NCBI GenBank assembly: GCA_015057275.1
Contig: SVEO01000003.1
Coordinates: 98,212 to 162,211 of the forward strand
Direction: 5' to 3'
Length of the DNA stretch: 64,000 nt
DNA from: Lachnospiraceae bacterium
GTDB taxonomy: Bacteria > Bacillota > Clostridia > Lachnospirales > Lachnospiraceae
This document shows, in pieces, positions 17,761-25,718 of the stretch. The stretch's first letter is position 1, and the number at the start of each line of letters is the position of its first letter. The notes beneath the pieces were generated by a model. The model did not search any database. It had not been told where the DNA came from and was given only the letters and a program-made list of their open reading frames with translations. The position numbers and the translations under genes were made by a program.

Positions 17761-19490
17761 GTCCATTGACCTTCTTTCAAAAAATTTCTGGCAGAAATTT
17801 CCGCGTTTTCGACTAAATCCTGCGGGAAATTCATAGTTTTTAAGAGCTTAATGGCATTTCTGGTCTTGGCTGGTCCCTCATGCAATACATAATCAAAAAC
17901 AACTTGACCGTCTATAATCTGCTCACTGAAATGATAATTGCCATATTTCGAATCCAATAATTTCGTCAACTCGATATCATGTGTGGCGGCAAAACAACAG
18001 GCACCTTTGTCAGCAAAGCCTTTTAAGATTTCCTTGGAAGCGGCAATTCGCTCGATTGTGTTCGTGCCGCGTAAGACTTCATCAACGAAACACAGCACAT
18101 GTTGACCGGCATTGATTTGGTCAAGCACACGCTTTAATGATTTAATTTCCACGATAAAATAACTTTCGCCACTGCAAATATCGTCTCGTAGCGCCATCGA
18201 TGAATAAATATGATAAAACGGTGCTTTGTAAGCGGTTGCAGTCACCGTACAAATTGTCTGTGCAAGAATGGTATTTATTGCCACCGTCTTTAAAAATGTG
18301 GATTTCCCGGAAGCATTGGAGCCGGTTAACAGCACGCATCCAGTTGTCGAAATACTGTTACAAATCGGCTGATGTAGCAGTGGATGGTAGACTTCCTCAA
18401 TCTCTATACCATTGTTTGTCACTTTTGTAAATTCCGGTACACAGGAAAAATACAGCGCCTGACGAAGTGATGCAATCGCGATGCAACTCTCGATGTAGCC
18501 GAGGCAATAAAACAACGCCAAGATATCATCTTTGGCAGCAATCGCTTTTGTTGCCATTTTCTTAAAAGATATTAAGTCTAAATGTGTCATCATCTTCACA
18601 TAATCCAAGATGGCCGCGGATAAGCTGTCACCGACATTTGTCTTGTCCAAATAACGGTCGCTGCCGACCAACGGTTTCAATGTGTGCGTAATCTGCATAA
18701 TCCGCTCACTCAGAGCAGCACCCTGCTCTGTCATAGCTGAAAAACCGCTTTCTTTGAAGCTTTGGTTTAAGCTTACCGCCGTTTTAACCAGGCGACTGAT
18801 GTAATGAAAATTAATAAAATATGCTTCCACTTCTGCTTTCTGCGAGTAATACTGAAAAATATTTGTGGCAATCGCCACGATTAACACCCCAATGCCAACG
18901 GCCGGTGAAATCAGAAGCGCAAGAATTGCCACAATCAGAAACGCCAGACAAACGTAGGATTTGCGATTGCTGAGTTTCCCCATATCTTCTAAACGTGTGA
19001 CAAATTCACAGAAGGAAATTGATTTGGTTCGTCCGAGATAATAAAAAATCTCTTTTAATTTCAGAACAGGTTCTTTGGATTTTCCAAGAGATTCCACAAA
19101 TTCATTGCGTCGATGAAATGCTTTTATCTTTTGAAACGGATGGCGCAACATATAATAAAGCACTTCTTCACCGGCAGACGAATCAGTTGTGTTCATCATC
19201 TGAAAAATATCATCCATGTTTAAATCATTCCATGTGATATTATCAATCAAGCTATCCGTGGCGTCCGGGTCCAACGTTTCTTTTAGCTTCGGATGCTCGT
19301 CCAAATAATCCGAAAAGAACGAAATGCGACTGTATTCACCCTCGTGATATTCTCGCTCGGAGAAATTTCCCCACTGTTTTTCAATTTTTCTTTTGATTCT
19401 AACTTTTGCTTCACGCTTCGCACGCAGGTTCACAAACACAAGAATGACGATTGCGATAAGCGCAAATGCAGCATAATAATACCAATGCAT
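17757..19490 (-). CDS. Membrane-anchored MutS-like ATPase
   Basis: This 577-residue protein has a C-terminal MutS domain V: Walker A TGSNASGKSTFLKTVA near residues 387-402, the CFVDEVLRGTNTIERIAASK Walker B/signature region, and FAATHDIELT. It lacks the mismatch-recognition and connector domains of MutS1/MutS2 and the Smr domain of MutS2. There is a signal-anchor at residues 4-21 and a hydrophobic pair near 180-215 (VCLAFLIVAILALLI and GIGVLIVAIATNIF), so it is a membrane protein. Such proteins are common in Clostridia with no assigned role. It is unlikely to do standard mismatch repair. Confidence 0.85.
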   Translation of the reverse strand: MHWYYYAAFALIAIVILVFVNLRAKREAKVRIKRKIEKQWGNFSEREYHEGEYSRISFFSDYLDEHPKLKETLDPDATDSLIDNITWNDLNMDDIFQMMNTTDSSAGEEVLYYMLRHPFQKIKAFHRRNEFVESLGKSKEPVLKLKEIFYYLGRTKSISFCEFVTRLEDMGKLSNRKSYVCLAFLIVAILALLISPAVGIGVLIVAIATNIFQYYSQKAEVEAYFINFHYISRLVKTAVSLNQSFKESGFSAMTEQGAALSERIMQITHTLKPLVGSDRYLDKTNVGDSLSAAILDYVKMMTHLDLISFKKMATKAIAAKDDILALFYCLGYIESCIAIASLRQALYFSCVPEFTKVTNNGIEIEEVYHPLLHQPICNSISTTGCVLLTGSNASGKSTFLKTVAINTILAQTICTVTATAYKAPFYHIYSSMALRDDICSGESYFIVEIKSLKRVLDQINAGQHVLCFVDEVLRGTNTIERIAASKEILKGFADKGACCFAATHDIELTKLLDSKYGNYHFSEQIIDGQVVFDYVLHEGPAKTRNAIKLLKTMNFPQDLVENAEISARNFLKEGQWT

Positions 19491-19521
19491 TATGATATCT
19501 CCTTAAAAATCAGTATGACTT

Positions 19522-19550
19522 ATTATATATTTTTTTGTATTTCTTGTAAA
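19522..19550 (-). promoter_or_regulatory. Sigma-A promoter of the MutS-like gene
   Basis: TTTACA (19550-19545) and TATAAT (19527-19522) are separated by 17 bases. It lies directly after the spoIVA terminator, giving a leader of about 25 bases with AAGGAG. Confidence 0.75.
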
Positions 19551-19580
19551 GTTAAAAAGATGCCCGACTTCTATCGGACA
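19551..19580 (-). terminator. Terminator of spoIVA
   Basis: On the minus strand a 7-bp stem (TGTCCGA with TCGGGCA, one G-U) around a 6-base loop is followed by TCTTTTTAAC. It is located 17 bp after the spoIVA stop. Confidence 0.75.
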
Positions 19581-19597
19581 CCTCTTGTTATCACACA

Positions 19598-21082
19598 TTA
19601 CAAAATAATACAAATTACCCCTCGATTACTGTCGTTCGTAATCTTCTCAAGCGTTCCTTTCATACGGTCGCGTGTCTCCTCGGAAAGCTTTGTCAGCTTA
19701 GTGGAAATGCCGTCTTCCACAATCTGTTCAATCGTTTTTCCAAAAATGTTTGTCTCCCAAATGCCTTCTGCTGAAGTTTGACTGTTCTGTTTGATGAATT
19801 CCATCAAATCCATCGCCTGTTCTTCTGTACCAACAATTGGCGCAATTTCCGTCATAATATTAGTCTGAATAAGGTGAATAGAAGGTGCAGTTGCCTTGAT
19901 TTTTACGCCGAATTTGTTATTTGAGCGCATCAATTCGGGCTCAGCCAGTGTAATGGCATCCCGCTCCGGCGTCACAACACCGTACCCTTTGGCTTTGACA
20001 GCATCGAGCGCATCAGCCACTTTGGAATATTTGTTTTTCATTTGAGCATAGTTTTGCAGCATGGAGAACAGATGATAATCGCTGGTAATTTCCATACCGG
20101 TCATCTGCGAGAGCATATCAAAATAATGTTTCTGATCAACATCAAAGCGGAAACGTACCGAGCCGTTTGATAAATCCTGCCCTTCAAACGATACTTTCTG
20201 CACCGGACTGTCGTCTTCCGTTTGCAACAAAGTGCTGAAATTGACAACATCTTTTATGTAACCGATGGAATGCAGCAGCTTCTTAGCCCCATGGATCAAC
20301 GCACTTTTTACCGGATGGTCATTTGCTAAAATTTCAGTCCATTTTGGCATATAAAAGGCGATTTCGGTTACCGGGAACTCGTGCAGTACCGCGTCGAGTA
20401 TTTTTAAAATGTCTTCTTTTCGCAGTTGCATACAATTGACCGGCAGCACTTTAACTCCGTAATGTGCTTCTAACTGCTCTGCCATAGCGACTGTTTCATC
20501 GGAATACGGGTGTTTGGAATTTAAAAGAATAACAAACGGTTTGCCTAACTCTTTTAACTCCTGAATGGTTTGCTCCTCTGGCTTTAAGTATGATTCCTGG
20601 GCGATATCGCCGATAGAGCCGTCAGTTGTCACGACAATGCCGATCGTTGAATGGTCATGGATAACTTTGCGGGTGCCAATTTCAGCCGCCTTAGTAAATG
20701 GAATCTCGTAGTCAAACCACGGTGTTTTGACCATGCGTTCGCCGCCATCTTCCTCATGTCCCACAGCACCTTCCACCATGTAACCGACACAATCCACCAT
20801 CCGTACTTTCATTTCCGTACCATCACTAAGAGTTACCACAGCCCCGTCCTTTGGGATGAATTTCGGCTCGGTCGTCATGATTGTTTTGCCGGCTGCCGAC
20901 TGCGGTAATTCGTCTTTGGCACGTTCTTTTTCCGGTCCATCTTCCATATGCGGAAGGACGAGCAAATCCATAAACCGCTTGATAAATGTGGATTTTCCGG
21001 TCCGTACCGGTCCACAGACACCAATGTATATGTCACCACCCGTCCTTTTTGCAATGTCCTGATATATTGTTGTATTTGTCAT
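19598..21082 (-). CDS. spoIVA: Stage IV sporulation protein A
   Basis: SpoIVA is the ATPase that polymerises on the forespore surface to form the basement layer of the spore coat. The 494-residue protein shows the Walker A CGPVRTGKSTF (about residues 23-33), the family stretch SAAGKTIMTTEPKF, MVDCVGYMVEGAVGHEEDG, and the conserved C-terminal end GVICIIL that inserts at the SpoVM-marked membrane. The SD AAAGGAG precedes the ATG. A sigma-E-type promoter lies upstream. This is the clearest evidence that the organism makes endospores. Confidence 0.98.
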   Translation of the reverse strand: MTNTTIYQDIAKRTGGDIYIGVCGPVRTGKSTFIKRFMDLLVLPHMEDGPEKERAKDELPQSAAGKTIMTTEPKFIPKDGAVVTLSDGTEMKVRMVDCVGYMVEGAVGHEEDGGERMVKTPWFDYEIPFTKAAEIGTRKVIHDHSTIGIVVTTDGSIGDIAQESYLKPEEQTIQELKELGKPFVILLNSKHPYSDETVAMAEQLEAHYGVKVLPVNCMQLRKEDILKILDAVLHEFPVTEIAFYMPKWTEILANDHPVKSALIHGAKKLLHSIGYIKDVVNFSTLLQTEDDSPVQKVSFEGQDLSNGSVRFRFDVDQKHYFDMLSQMTGMEITSDYHLFSMLQNYAQMKNKYSKVADALDAVKAKGYGVVTPERDAITLAEPELMRSNNKFGVKIKATAPSIHLIQTNIMTEIAPIVGTEEQAMDLMEFIKQNSQTSAEGIWETNIFGKTIEQIVEDGISTKLTKLSEETRDRMKGTLEKITNDSNRGVICIIL

Positions 21083-21138
21083 ATTTCTCCTTTCAACTGC
21101 TTAAAAGCATCGATTGATTCTGACCCACTGGTTTGTAA

Positions 21139-21168
21139 ATCATATGCTTTTTCGCAAAGGAATATGAC
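21139..21168 (-). promoter_or_regulatory. Putative sigma-E promoter of spoIVA
   Basis: GTCATATT (21168-21161) is followed after 14 bases by CATATGAT (21146-21139). This is close to the Bacillus sigma-E pattern kmATATT - 14 - CATACAaT. It lies about 57 bp before the spoIVA ATG. spoIVA is sigma-E dependent in Bacillus and Clostridia. Confidence 0.6.
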
Positions 21169-21176
21169 GTAAAATG

Positions 21177-22364
21177 TTACAAGGAAATAATTTTATCTAA
21201 AATTTTATGTGCGCATGCTTCCTTGCTCATCTTTTCAAGCTGCTGTGTTTCCGCTCGTGTAACAAGTGTAAGCACGTTGGAATCCACACCAAAGCCAGCT
21301 CCCTCCATGCGGAGCGAATTGGCGCAAATCATGTCAGCGTTCTTTTTTTTCAATTTTGCTACTGCATTTTCTAACAGATTCTCGGTCTCCATCGCAAAGC
21401 CACATAAAATCTGTCCTTCTTTTTTCTTTTCGCCGAGCGTTTTTAAAATATCCTTTGTCTTTTCACAGGCAATCGTCATCGAAGCTTCGCTTTTCTTGAT
21501 TTTCTGTTCGCTGACTGTGCCCGGACGATAATCCGCCACTGCCGCAGAAAGAATAAAGATATCCTGCGAATCCATTTCGGACATCACAGCCTGATACATG
21601 TCTTCGGCGCTTTCCACATCAACAATATGCACAAAATCCGGCTTTGCAACCGAGGTCGGACCGCTTACCAATGTAACATCAGCGCCGCGCAGCATGGCAG
21701 CTTTTGCCAGCGCATAGCCCATCTTACCAGTCGAGTGATTGGTGATGAAACGAACCGGGTCCAGCGCTTCTCTGGTAGGACCGGCGGTAATCAATACCTT
21801 CTTTCCCTGAAAATCCTTTTTGCAAGCAATCTCTTTTAAAATATAAGCAAGCAAGACTTCTTCTTTCGGCAATTTTCCGGCGCCAACATCACGGCAGGCA
21901 AGCATTCCGCAGTCCGGCTCAATGATGGTTATGCCGTATTCTCGCAAACGTCTCATATTGTCCTGTACAATGCGATTTTCAAACATCACTGTGTTCATGG
22001 CCGGAGCCACGGCAATCGGACATTTGCACGCCAAAAGCGTGGTCGAAAGCATATCGTCTGCGATACCGTTTGCCATCTTACCGATAATATTGGCGCTGGC
22101 CGGTGCTACAAGCACAAAATCTGCCTTCTTGGCCAGGGAAACATGCTCGATATTGTAGTTAAAATTCCGGTCAAACGTATCTACGAGGCATTTGTGATTC
22201 GTTAATGTCTCAAAGGTAATCGGATGAATAAAATTGGTCGCATTCTTCGTCATCAGTACGTGCACGTCGCAGTGCAGTTTGACAAGCATGCTGGTAAGAT
22301 TAGCGATTTTATAGGCGGCAATGCTGCCGGTTACGCCTAATACAACAGTTTTTCCGCGAAGCAT
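21177..22364 (-). CDS. coaBC: Bifunctional phosphopantothenoylcysteine decarboxylase / phosphopantothenate-cysteine ligase
   Basis: CoaBC carries out two coenzyme A steps: ligation of cysteine to 4'-phosphopantothenate (CoaB) and FMN-dependent decarboxylation to 4'-phosphopantetheine (CoaC). The N-terminal ~180 residues are CoaC (VLGVTGSIAAYKIANL, the active-site His in NIEHVSLAKKAD, and PAMNTVMFEN). The remainder is CoaB (KVLITAGPTREALDPVRFIT, NHSTGKMGYA, and the lysine loop KLKKKNADMICAN). The 395-residue length is typical. GGAGGG precedes the ATG. It is 12 bp after panC and ends the pantothenate/CoA cluster. Confidence 0.96.
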   Translation of the reverse strand: MLRGKTVVLGVTGSIAAYKIANLTSMLVKLHCDVHVLMTKNATNFIHPITFETLTNHKCLVDTFDRNFNYNIEHVSLAKKADFVLVAPASANIIGKMANGIADDMLSTTLLACKCPIAVAPAMNTVMFENRIVQDNMRRLREYGITIIEPDCGMLACRDVGAGKLPKEEVLLAYILKEIACKKDFQGKKVLITAGPTREALDPVRFITNHSTGKMGYALAKAAMLRGADVTLVSGPTSVAKPDFVHIVDVESAEDMYQAVMSEMDSQDIFILSAAVADYRPGTVSEQKIKKSEASMTIACEKTKDILKTLGEKKKEGQILCGFAMETENLLENAVAKLKKKNADMICANSLRMEGAGFGVDSNVLTLVTRAETQQLEKMSKEACAHKILDKIISL

Positions 22365-22376
22365 AGGTTCCCTCCG

Positions 22377-23219
22377 TTATCTTAATGTTATGTTATCAAT
22401 CAATCTTGCCTTACCGAACTGGACGGCTAAAGCAACAAGCGCTTCTGTTTCAATCATATCCAGTGGCTCAATCGTTCGTGTGTCGACAACCTGAATATAA
22501 TCGATTTTAGCAAGCGGCATCGTTTCAATAAGCTGCGTCATTTTCTCAATGATGACAGCGGCTTTACGCTCACCATCTGTAAAGAGTTCTTTCGCGAGTG
22601 CTACGGATTTACTTAAAATCACAGCCTGTTCTCGCTCTTCTTTCGTTAGATATGTGTTCCTGGAGCTTTTGGCTAAGCCATCTGCTTCTCTTACAATCGG
22701 ACAGCCGATAATTTCTAAATCCATATTTAAATCAAGCACCATCCGCTTAATAACTGCCAATTGCTGAGCATCTTTTTCGCCGAAATAAGCACGATCCGGC
22801 TGCACGATGTGAAACAATTTATTTACTACCGTGCACACGCCGCGGAAATGAACCGGGCGGGATTTTCCGCATAATTCTTTCGTGAGTCCATTCATGTCTA
22901 CATAGGAACAAAAGCCTATATCATACATTTCTTCTGCTTCCGGATGGAAAATCATATCCACACCAGCATCCTCACAAAGTAATGAATCACGTTCTAAATC
23001 ACGTGGGTAATTTGCTAAGTCTTCCGTCGGCCCAAACTGCATCGGATTGACAAAAATACTGACAACTACTTTGTCGTTATTGGCTCTGGCAGCAGTCATC
23101 AGACTCTTATGCCCCTCATGCAAATAGCCCATCGTCGGTACAAAACCGACACTAAATCCTTCTTTTTTCCATTTTTTTATTTCTTCACGTACTTCTGTGA
23201 TTTTTGTTACAATCTTCAT
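22377..23219 (-). CDS. panC: Pantothenate synthetase
   Basis: PanC condenses pantoate and beta-alanine with ATP to give pantothenate. The 280-residue protein contains the nucleotide-binding motif PTMGYLHEGHKSLM (HxGH type, about residues 29-42), SIFVNPMQFGPTEDLANYPR, FGEKDAQQLAVIKRM and RSSRNTYL-like KSSRNTYLTKEER. The SD AAAAGGA precedes the ATG. It lies between panB and coaBC; no panD (aspartate decarboxylase) is present in the window. Confidence 0.97.
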   Translation of the reverse strand: MKIVTKITEVREEIKKWKKEGFSVGFVPTMGYLHEGHKSLMTAARANNDKVVVSIFVNPMQFGPTEDLANYPRDLERDSLLCEDAGVDMIFHPEAEEMYDIGFCSYVDMNGLTKELCGKSRPVHFRGVCTVVNKLFHIVQPDRAYFGEKDAQQLAVIKRMVLDLNMDLEIIGCPIVREADGLAKSSRNTYLTKEEREQAVILSKSVALAKELFTDGERKAAVIIEKMTQLIETMPLAKIDYIQVVDTRTIEPLDMIETEALVALAVQFGKARLIDNITLR

Positions 23220-23245
23220 AACTGTTCCTTTTCCTGCAAATTAAT

Positions 23246-24076
23246 TTAACCGTATAATTTGTCCATCACTTCGGTGGAAATGCTAAATGTGTGCTCTTTT
23301 GAAGGAAACGTGCCCTCTTCCACCTCTTTTTTATACTGTTTAAAACCTTCCACCATCATCTCGCCGACATTGCCAAAGTTTTTCACAAATTTCGGTGTAA
23401 ACCCTCGACTGATGCCCAACATATCCTGATATACCAGTACCTGCCCGTCACATCCGGCTCCGGCACCGATACCAATCGTCGGAATCGTAAGGATAGAGGA
23501 AATATATGTAGCTAAATCCGCCGGTACACATTCCAGTACAAGTGCAAATACACCGGCGGCTTCCAGCGCTTTTGCGGCTTTAATCAATTTTCTGGCAGCA
23601 GCCTCATCCTTTCCCTGTACTTTAAATCCGCCCATTACATGCACGGACTGCGGGGTCAAACCAATATGACCGACCACCGGAATAGAAGCTTTCACAATCG
23701 CCTCGATCTGCGGAATCATATCAATACCGCCTTCCAGCTTAACTGCCTGACCGTGCCCTTCCTTAATCAAACGTCCGGCATTTACTACTGCATCGTACAC
23801 CGATGTCTGATACGACATAAACGGCATATCTACAATCACGAGGGCATCTTTTGTGCCTCTTGCGACTGCTTTTGCATGATGGATCATGTCTTCCATCGTC
23901 ACGGAACAGGTGTCTTCATATCCAAGACACACCATGCCCAAAGAATCACCGACCAAAATGGAATCAATGCCCGCCTCGTCTACCAACTTCGCCGTTGAAT
24001 AATCGTAGGCGGTCAGCATCGTAAGCTTTTTGCCGGCTTTCTTTGCATTCTTAAATGTTATCACTGTGTTTTTCAT
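23246..24076 (-). CDS. panB: 3-methyl-2-oxobutanoate hydroxymethyltransferase
   Basis: PanB transfers a hydroxymethyl group from 5,10-methylene-THF to ketoisovalerate, making ketopantoate. Visible features are [37 protein letters not shown] (metal-binding Asp), [32 protein letters not shown] and the [21 protein letters not shown] segment. I chose the ATG at 24076 (276 residues). An in-frame TTG at 24094 adds six residues, and neither has a strong SD close by. It is the first gene of panB-panC-coaBC. Confidence 0.95.
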   Translation of the reverse strand: MKNTVITFKNAKKAGKKLTMLTAYDYSTAKLVDEAGIDSILVGDSLGMVCLGYEDTCSVTMEDMIHHAKAVARGTKDALVIVDMPFMSYQTSVYDAVVNAGRLIKEGHGQAVKLEGGIDMIPQIEAIVKASIPVVGHIGLTPQSVHVMGGFKVQGKDEAAARKLIKAAKALEAAGVFALVLECVPADLATYISSILTIPTIGIGAGAGCDGQVLVYQDMLGISRGFTPKFVKNFGNVGEMMVEGFKQYKKEVEEGTFPSKEHTFSISTEVMDKLYG

Positions 24077-24202
24077 GTTTCTTTTTTCAGTCAAATGCCA
24101 CAGGCTGTCTGCTGAATCTCCTTTATGAAATCTACAATAAACCGGGGATGCAGTTTCAAAGAATACCGCTCCATTTATTATGTCATCATCTTACCACAAG
24201 AC

Positions 24203-24240
24203 AAAAAAAATTCAAGACCCAATCAAGAGTCTTGAATTTT
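24203..24240 (-). terminator. Terminator of citrate synthase gene
   Basis: The stem TTCAAGAC / GTCTTGAA (24211-24218 and 24229-24236) is flanked by A8 on the left and T4 on the right, so it can work in either direction. It sits 11 bp after the citrate synthase stop on the minus strand. Confidence 0.85.
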
Positions 24241-24250
24241 ATAATATGTA

Positions 24251-25612
24251 CTAGTTTCTTTCCTCCAATAAGCGATAGTCCTTGTGATGACCTACATAAC
24301 GGTACGCCGGACGGATAATTTTACCCTTGTTCACCAACTCTTCGATGCGGTGCGCGGACCAACCGGAGATTCTGGCGATTGCAAAAATCGGTGTGAATAA
24401 TTCCTTCGGAATGCCAAGCATCGTGTAAAGCAGACCGGTGTAGAAGTCGACGTTCGCACAAACCGGCTTCTGCAGCTTCTTACGCTCCATAATAATGTTG
24501 CCTGCCGTACGCTCAACTAAATCATAAAGTGCAAATACATCCTGCAATCCTTTTTCTTCGGCCAGCATCTTTGCATACCTCTTCATAATCACGCAACGAG
24601 GGTCGGACAATGTGTATACGGCATGCCCCATACCATAGACAAGACCGGTGTGATCAAACGCTTCTTTGTCAAGAATCTTGTTGATATATGCCTTAACTTC
24701 AGCCTCGTTTGTCCAATCCTTTACGTTTGCCTTAATGTCTTCGAACATGTTTTCAACCTTGAGGTTGGCACCGCCGTGACGAGGACCCTTTAAGGAGCCT
24801 AAGGATGCAGCAATCGCGGAATAGGTATCTGTATTTGTAGAGGATACTACATGTGTGGTAAAGGTAGAGTTATTACCGCCGCCGTGCTCAGTATGCAGCA
24901 CTAAGGCAATATCAAGAACCTTTGCTTCCAACTCGGTATATTCTGCATCTCTTCTTAAAATACGCAGTAAGTTTTCTGCCGTAGATAAGCCTTCCTTCGG
25001 GTAACGAATCAGCAAACTGCGGTCGAGATGATAGTGTTTATAAGCCTGATAAGCGTAGCCGGCAATCAGCGGAAACTGCGCAATCAACGACAAGCTCTGG
25101 CGAAGTACGTTCGGAATCGAAATATCCTCTGCTTTTTCATCATAGGAATATAGAGTAAGTACGCTCTTCTGCATCGCATTCATCATATCAAGGCTTGGGG
25201 CTTTCATAATGATATCACGTACGAAGCTGTCCGGTAACTGTCGGCACTCTGACATAATCTGCAGGAAAGTTTCTAACTGCTCTTTGTTCGGGAGCTCGCC
25301 AAACAACAAAAGATAGGTTGTCTCTTCGAATGCAAATCTGCGGTTTTGTAAATCCTCAACTAAATCCATGACATTGTAGCCTTGAAAATATAAACGTCCG
25401 TCCGACGGAATCTTACGACCGTTTACAAAATTGTAAGCAACCACGTCTGAAATCTCAGTAAGACCGGTTAAAACACCGTTACCGTTAGAGTCACGCAAGC
25501 CGCGCTTAACGTCGTATTCGGTATATAAATTCTGGTCAATTTCACCGGATACCATACAGTATTTGACCAACTCGTCAAACTTCTCATCTAATACTTTTGT
25601 CTCTCTATGCAT
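24251..25612 (-). CDS. Citrate synthase (citrate/2-methylcitrate synthase type)
   Basis: This enzyme condenses oxaloacetate with acetyl-CoA (or, in some relatives, propionyl-CoA). The 453-residue protein has an N-terminal extension of about 70 residues, then the citrate-synthase fold: the catalytic His segment LHTEHGGGNNSTFTTH, LGSLKGPRHGGAN, the second His in GMGHAVYTLSDPRC, and the Arg-rich RISGWSAHRIEE near the C-terminus. The motif set indicates the Si type rather than the HMG-CoA-synthase-like Re enzyme. It has its own promoter and terminator, so it is monocistronic, and no aconitase or isocitrate dehydrogenase is adjacent. Confidence 0.93.
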   Translation of the reverse strand: MHRETKVLDEKFDELVKYCMVSGEIDQNLYTEYDVKRGLRDSNGNGVLTGLTEISDVVAYNFVNGRKIPSDGRLYFQGYNVMDLVEDLQNRRFAFEETTYLLLFGELPNKEQLETFLQIMSECRQLPDSFVRDIIMKAPSLDMMNAMQKSVLTLYSYDEKAEDISIPNVLRQSLSLIAQFPLIAGYAYQAYKHYHLDRSLLIRYPKEGLSTAENLLRILRRDAEYTELEAKVLDIALVLHTEHGGGNNSTFTTHVVSSTNTDTYSAIAASLGSLKGPRHGGANLKVENMFEDIKANVKDWTNEAEVKAYINKILDKEAFDHTGLVYGMGHAVYTLSDPRCVIMKRYAKMLAEEKGLQDVFALYDLVERTAGNIIMERKKLQKPVCANVDFYTGLLYTMLGIPKELFTPIFAIARISGWSAHRIEELVNKGKIIRPAYRYVGHHKDYRLLEERN

Positions 25613-25686
25613 AAATTCCTCCGTTCCGCCGCATCCTTGGCGGCTTAAAACACATTACTACATAACCATACTTCAAAATCGCGTAC

Positions 25687-25715
25687 ATTATACTTGACAT
25701 TTTTTGAAAATGCAA
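25687..25715 (-). promoter_or_regulatory. Sigma-A promoter of citrate synthase gene, with leader hairpin
   Basis: TTGCAT (25715-25710) and TATAAT (25692-25687) are 17 bases apart. The ~70-base leader contains a GC-rich hairpin (GCCGC / GCGGC) immediately upstream of the CGGAGG ribosome-binding site, which could modulate initiation. Confidence 0.75.
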
Positions 25716-25718
25716 GAC

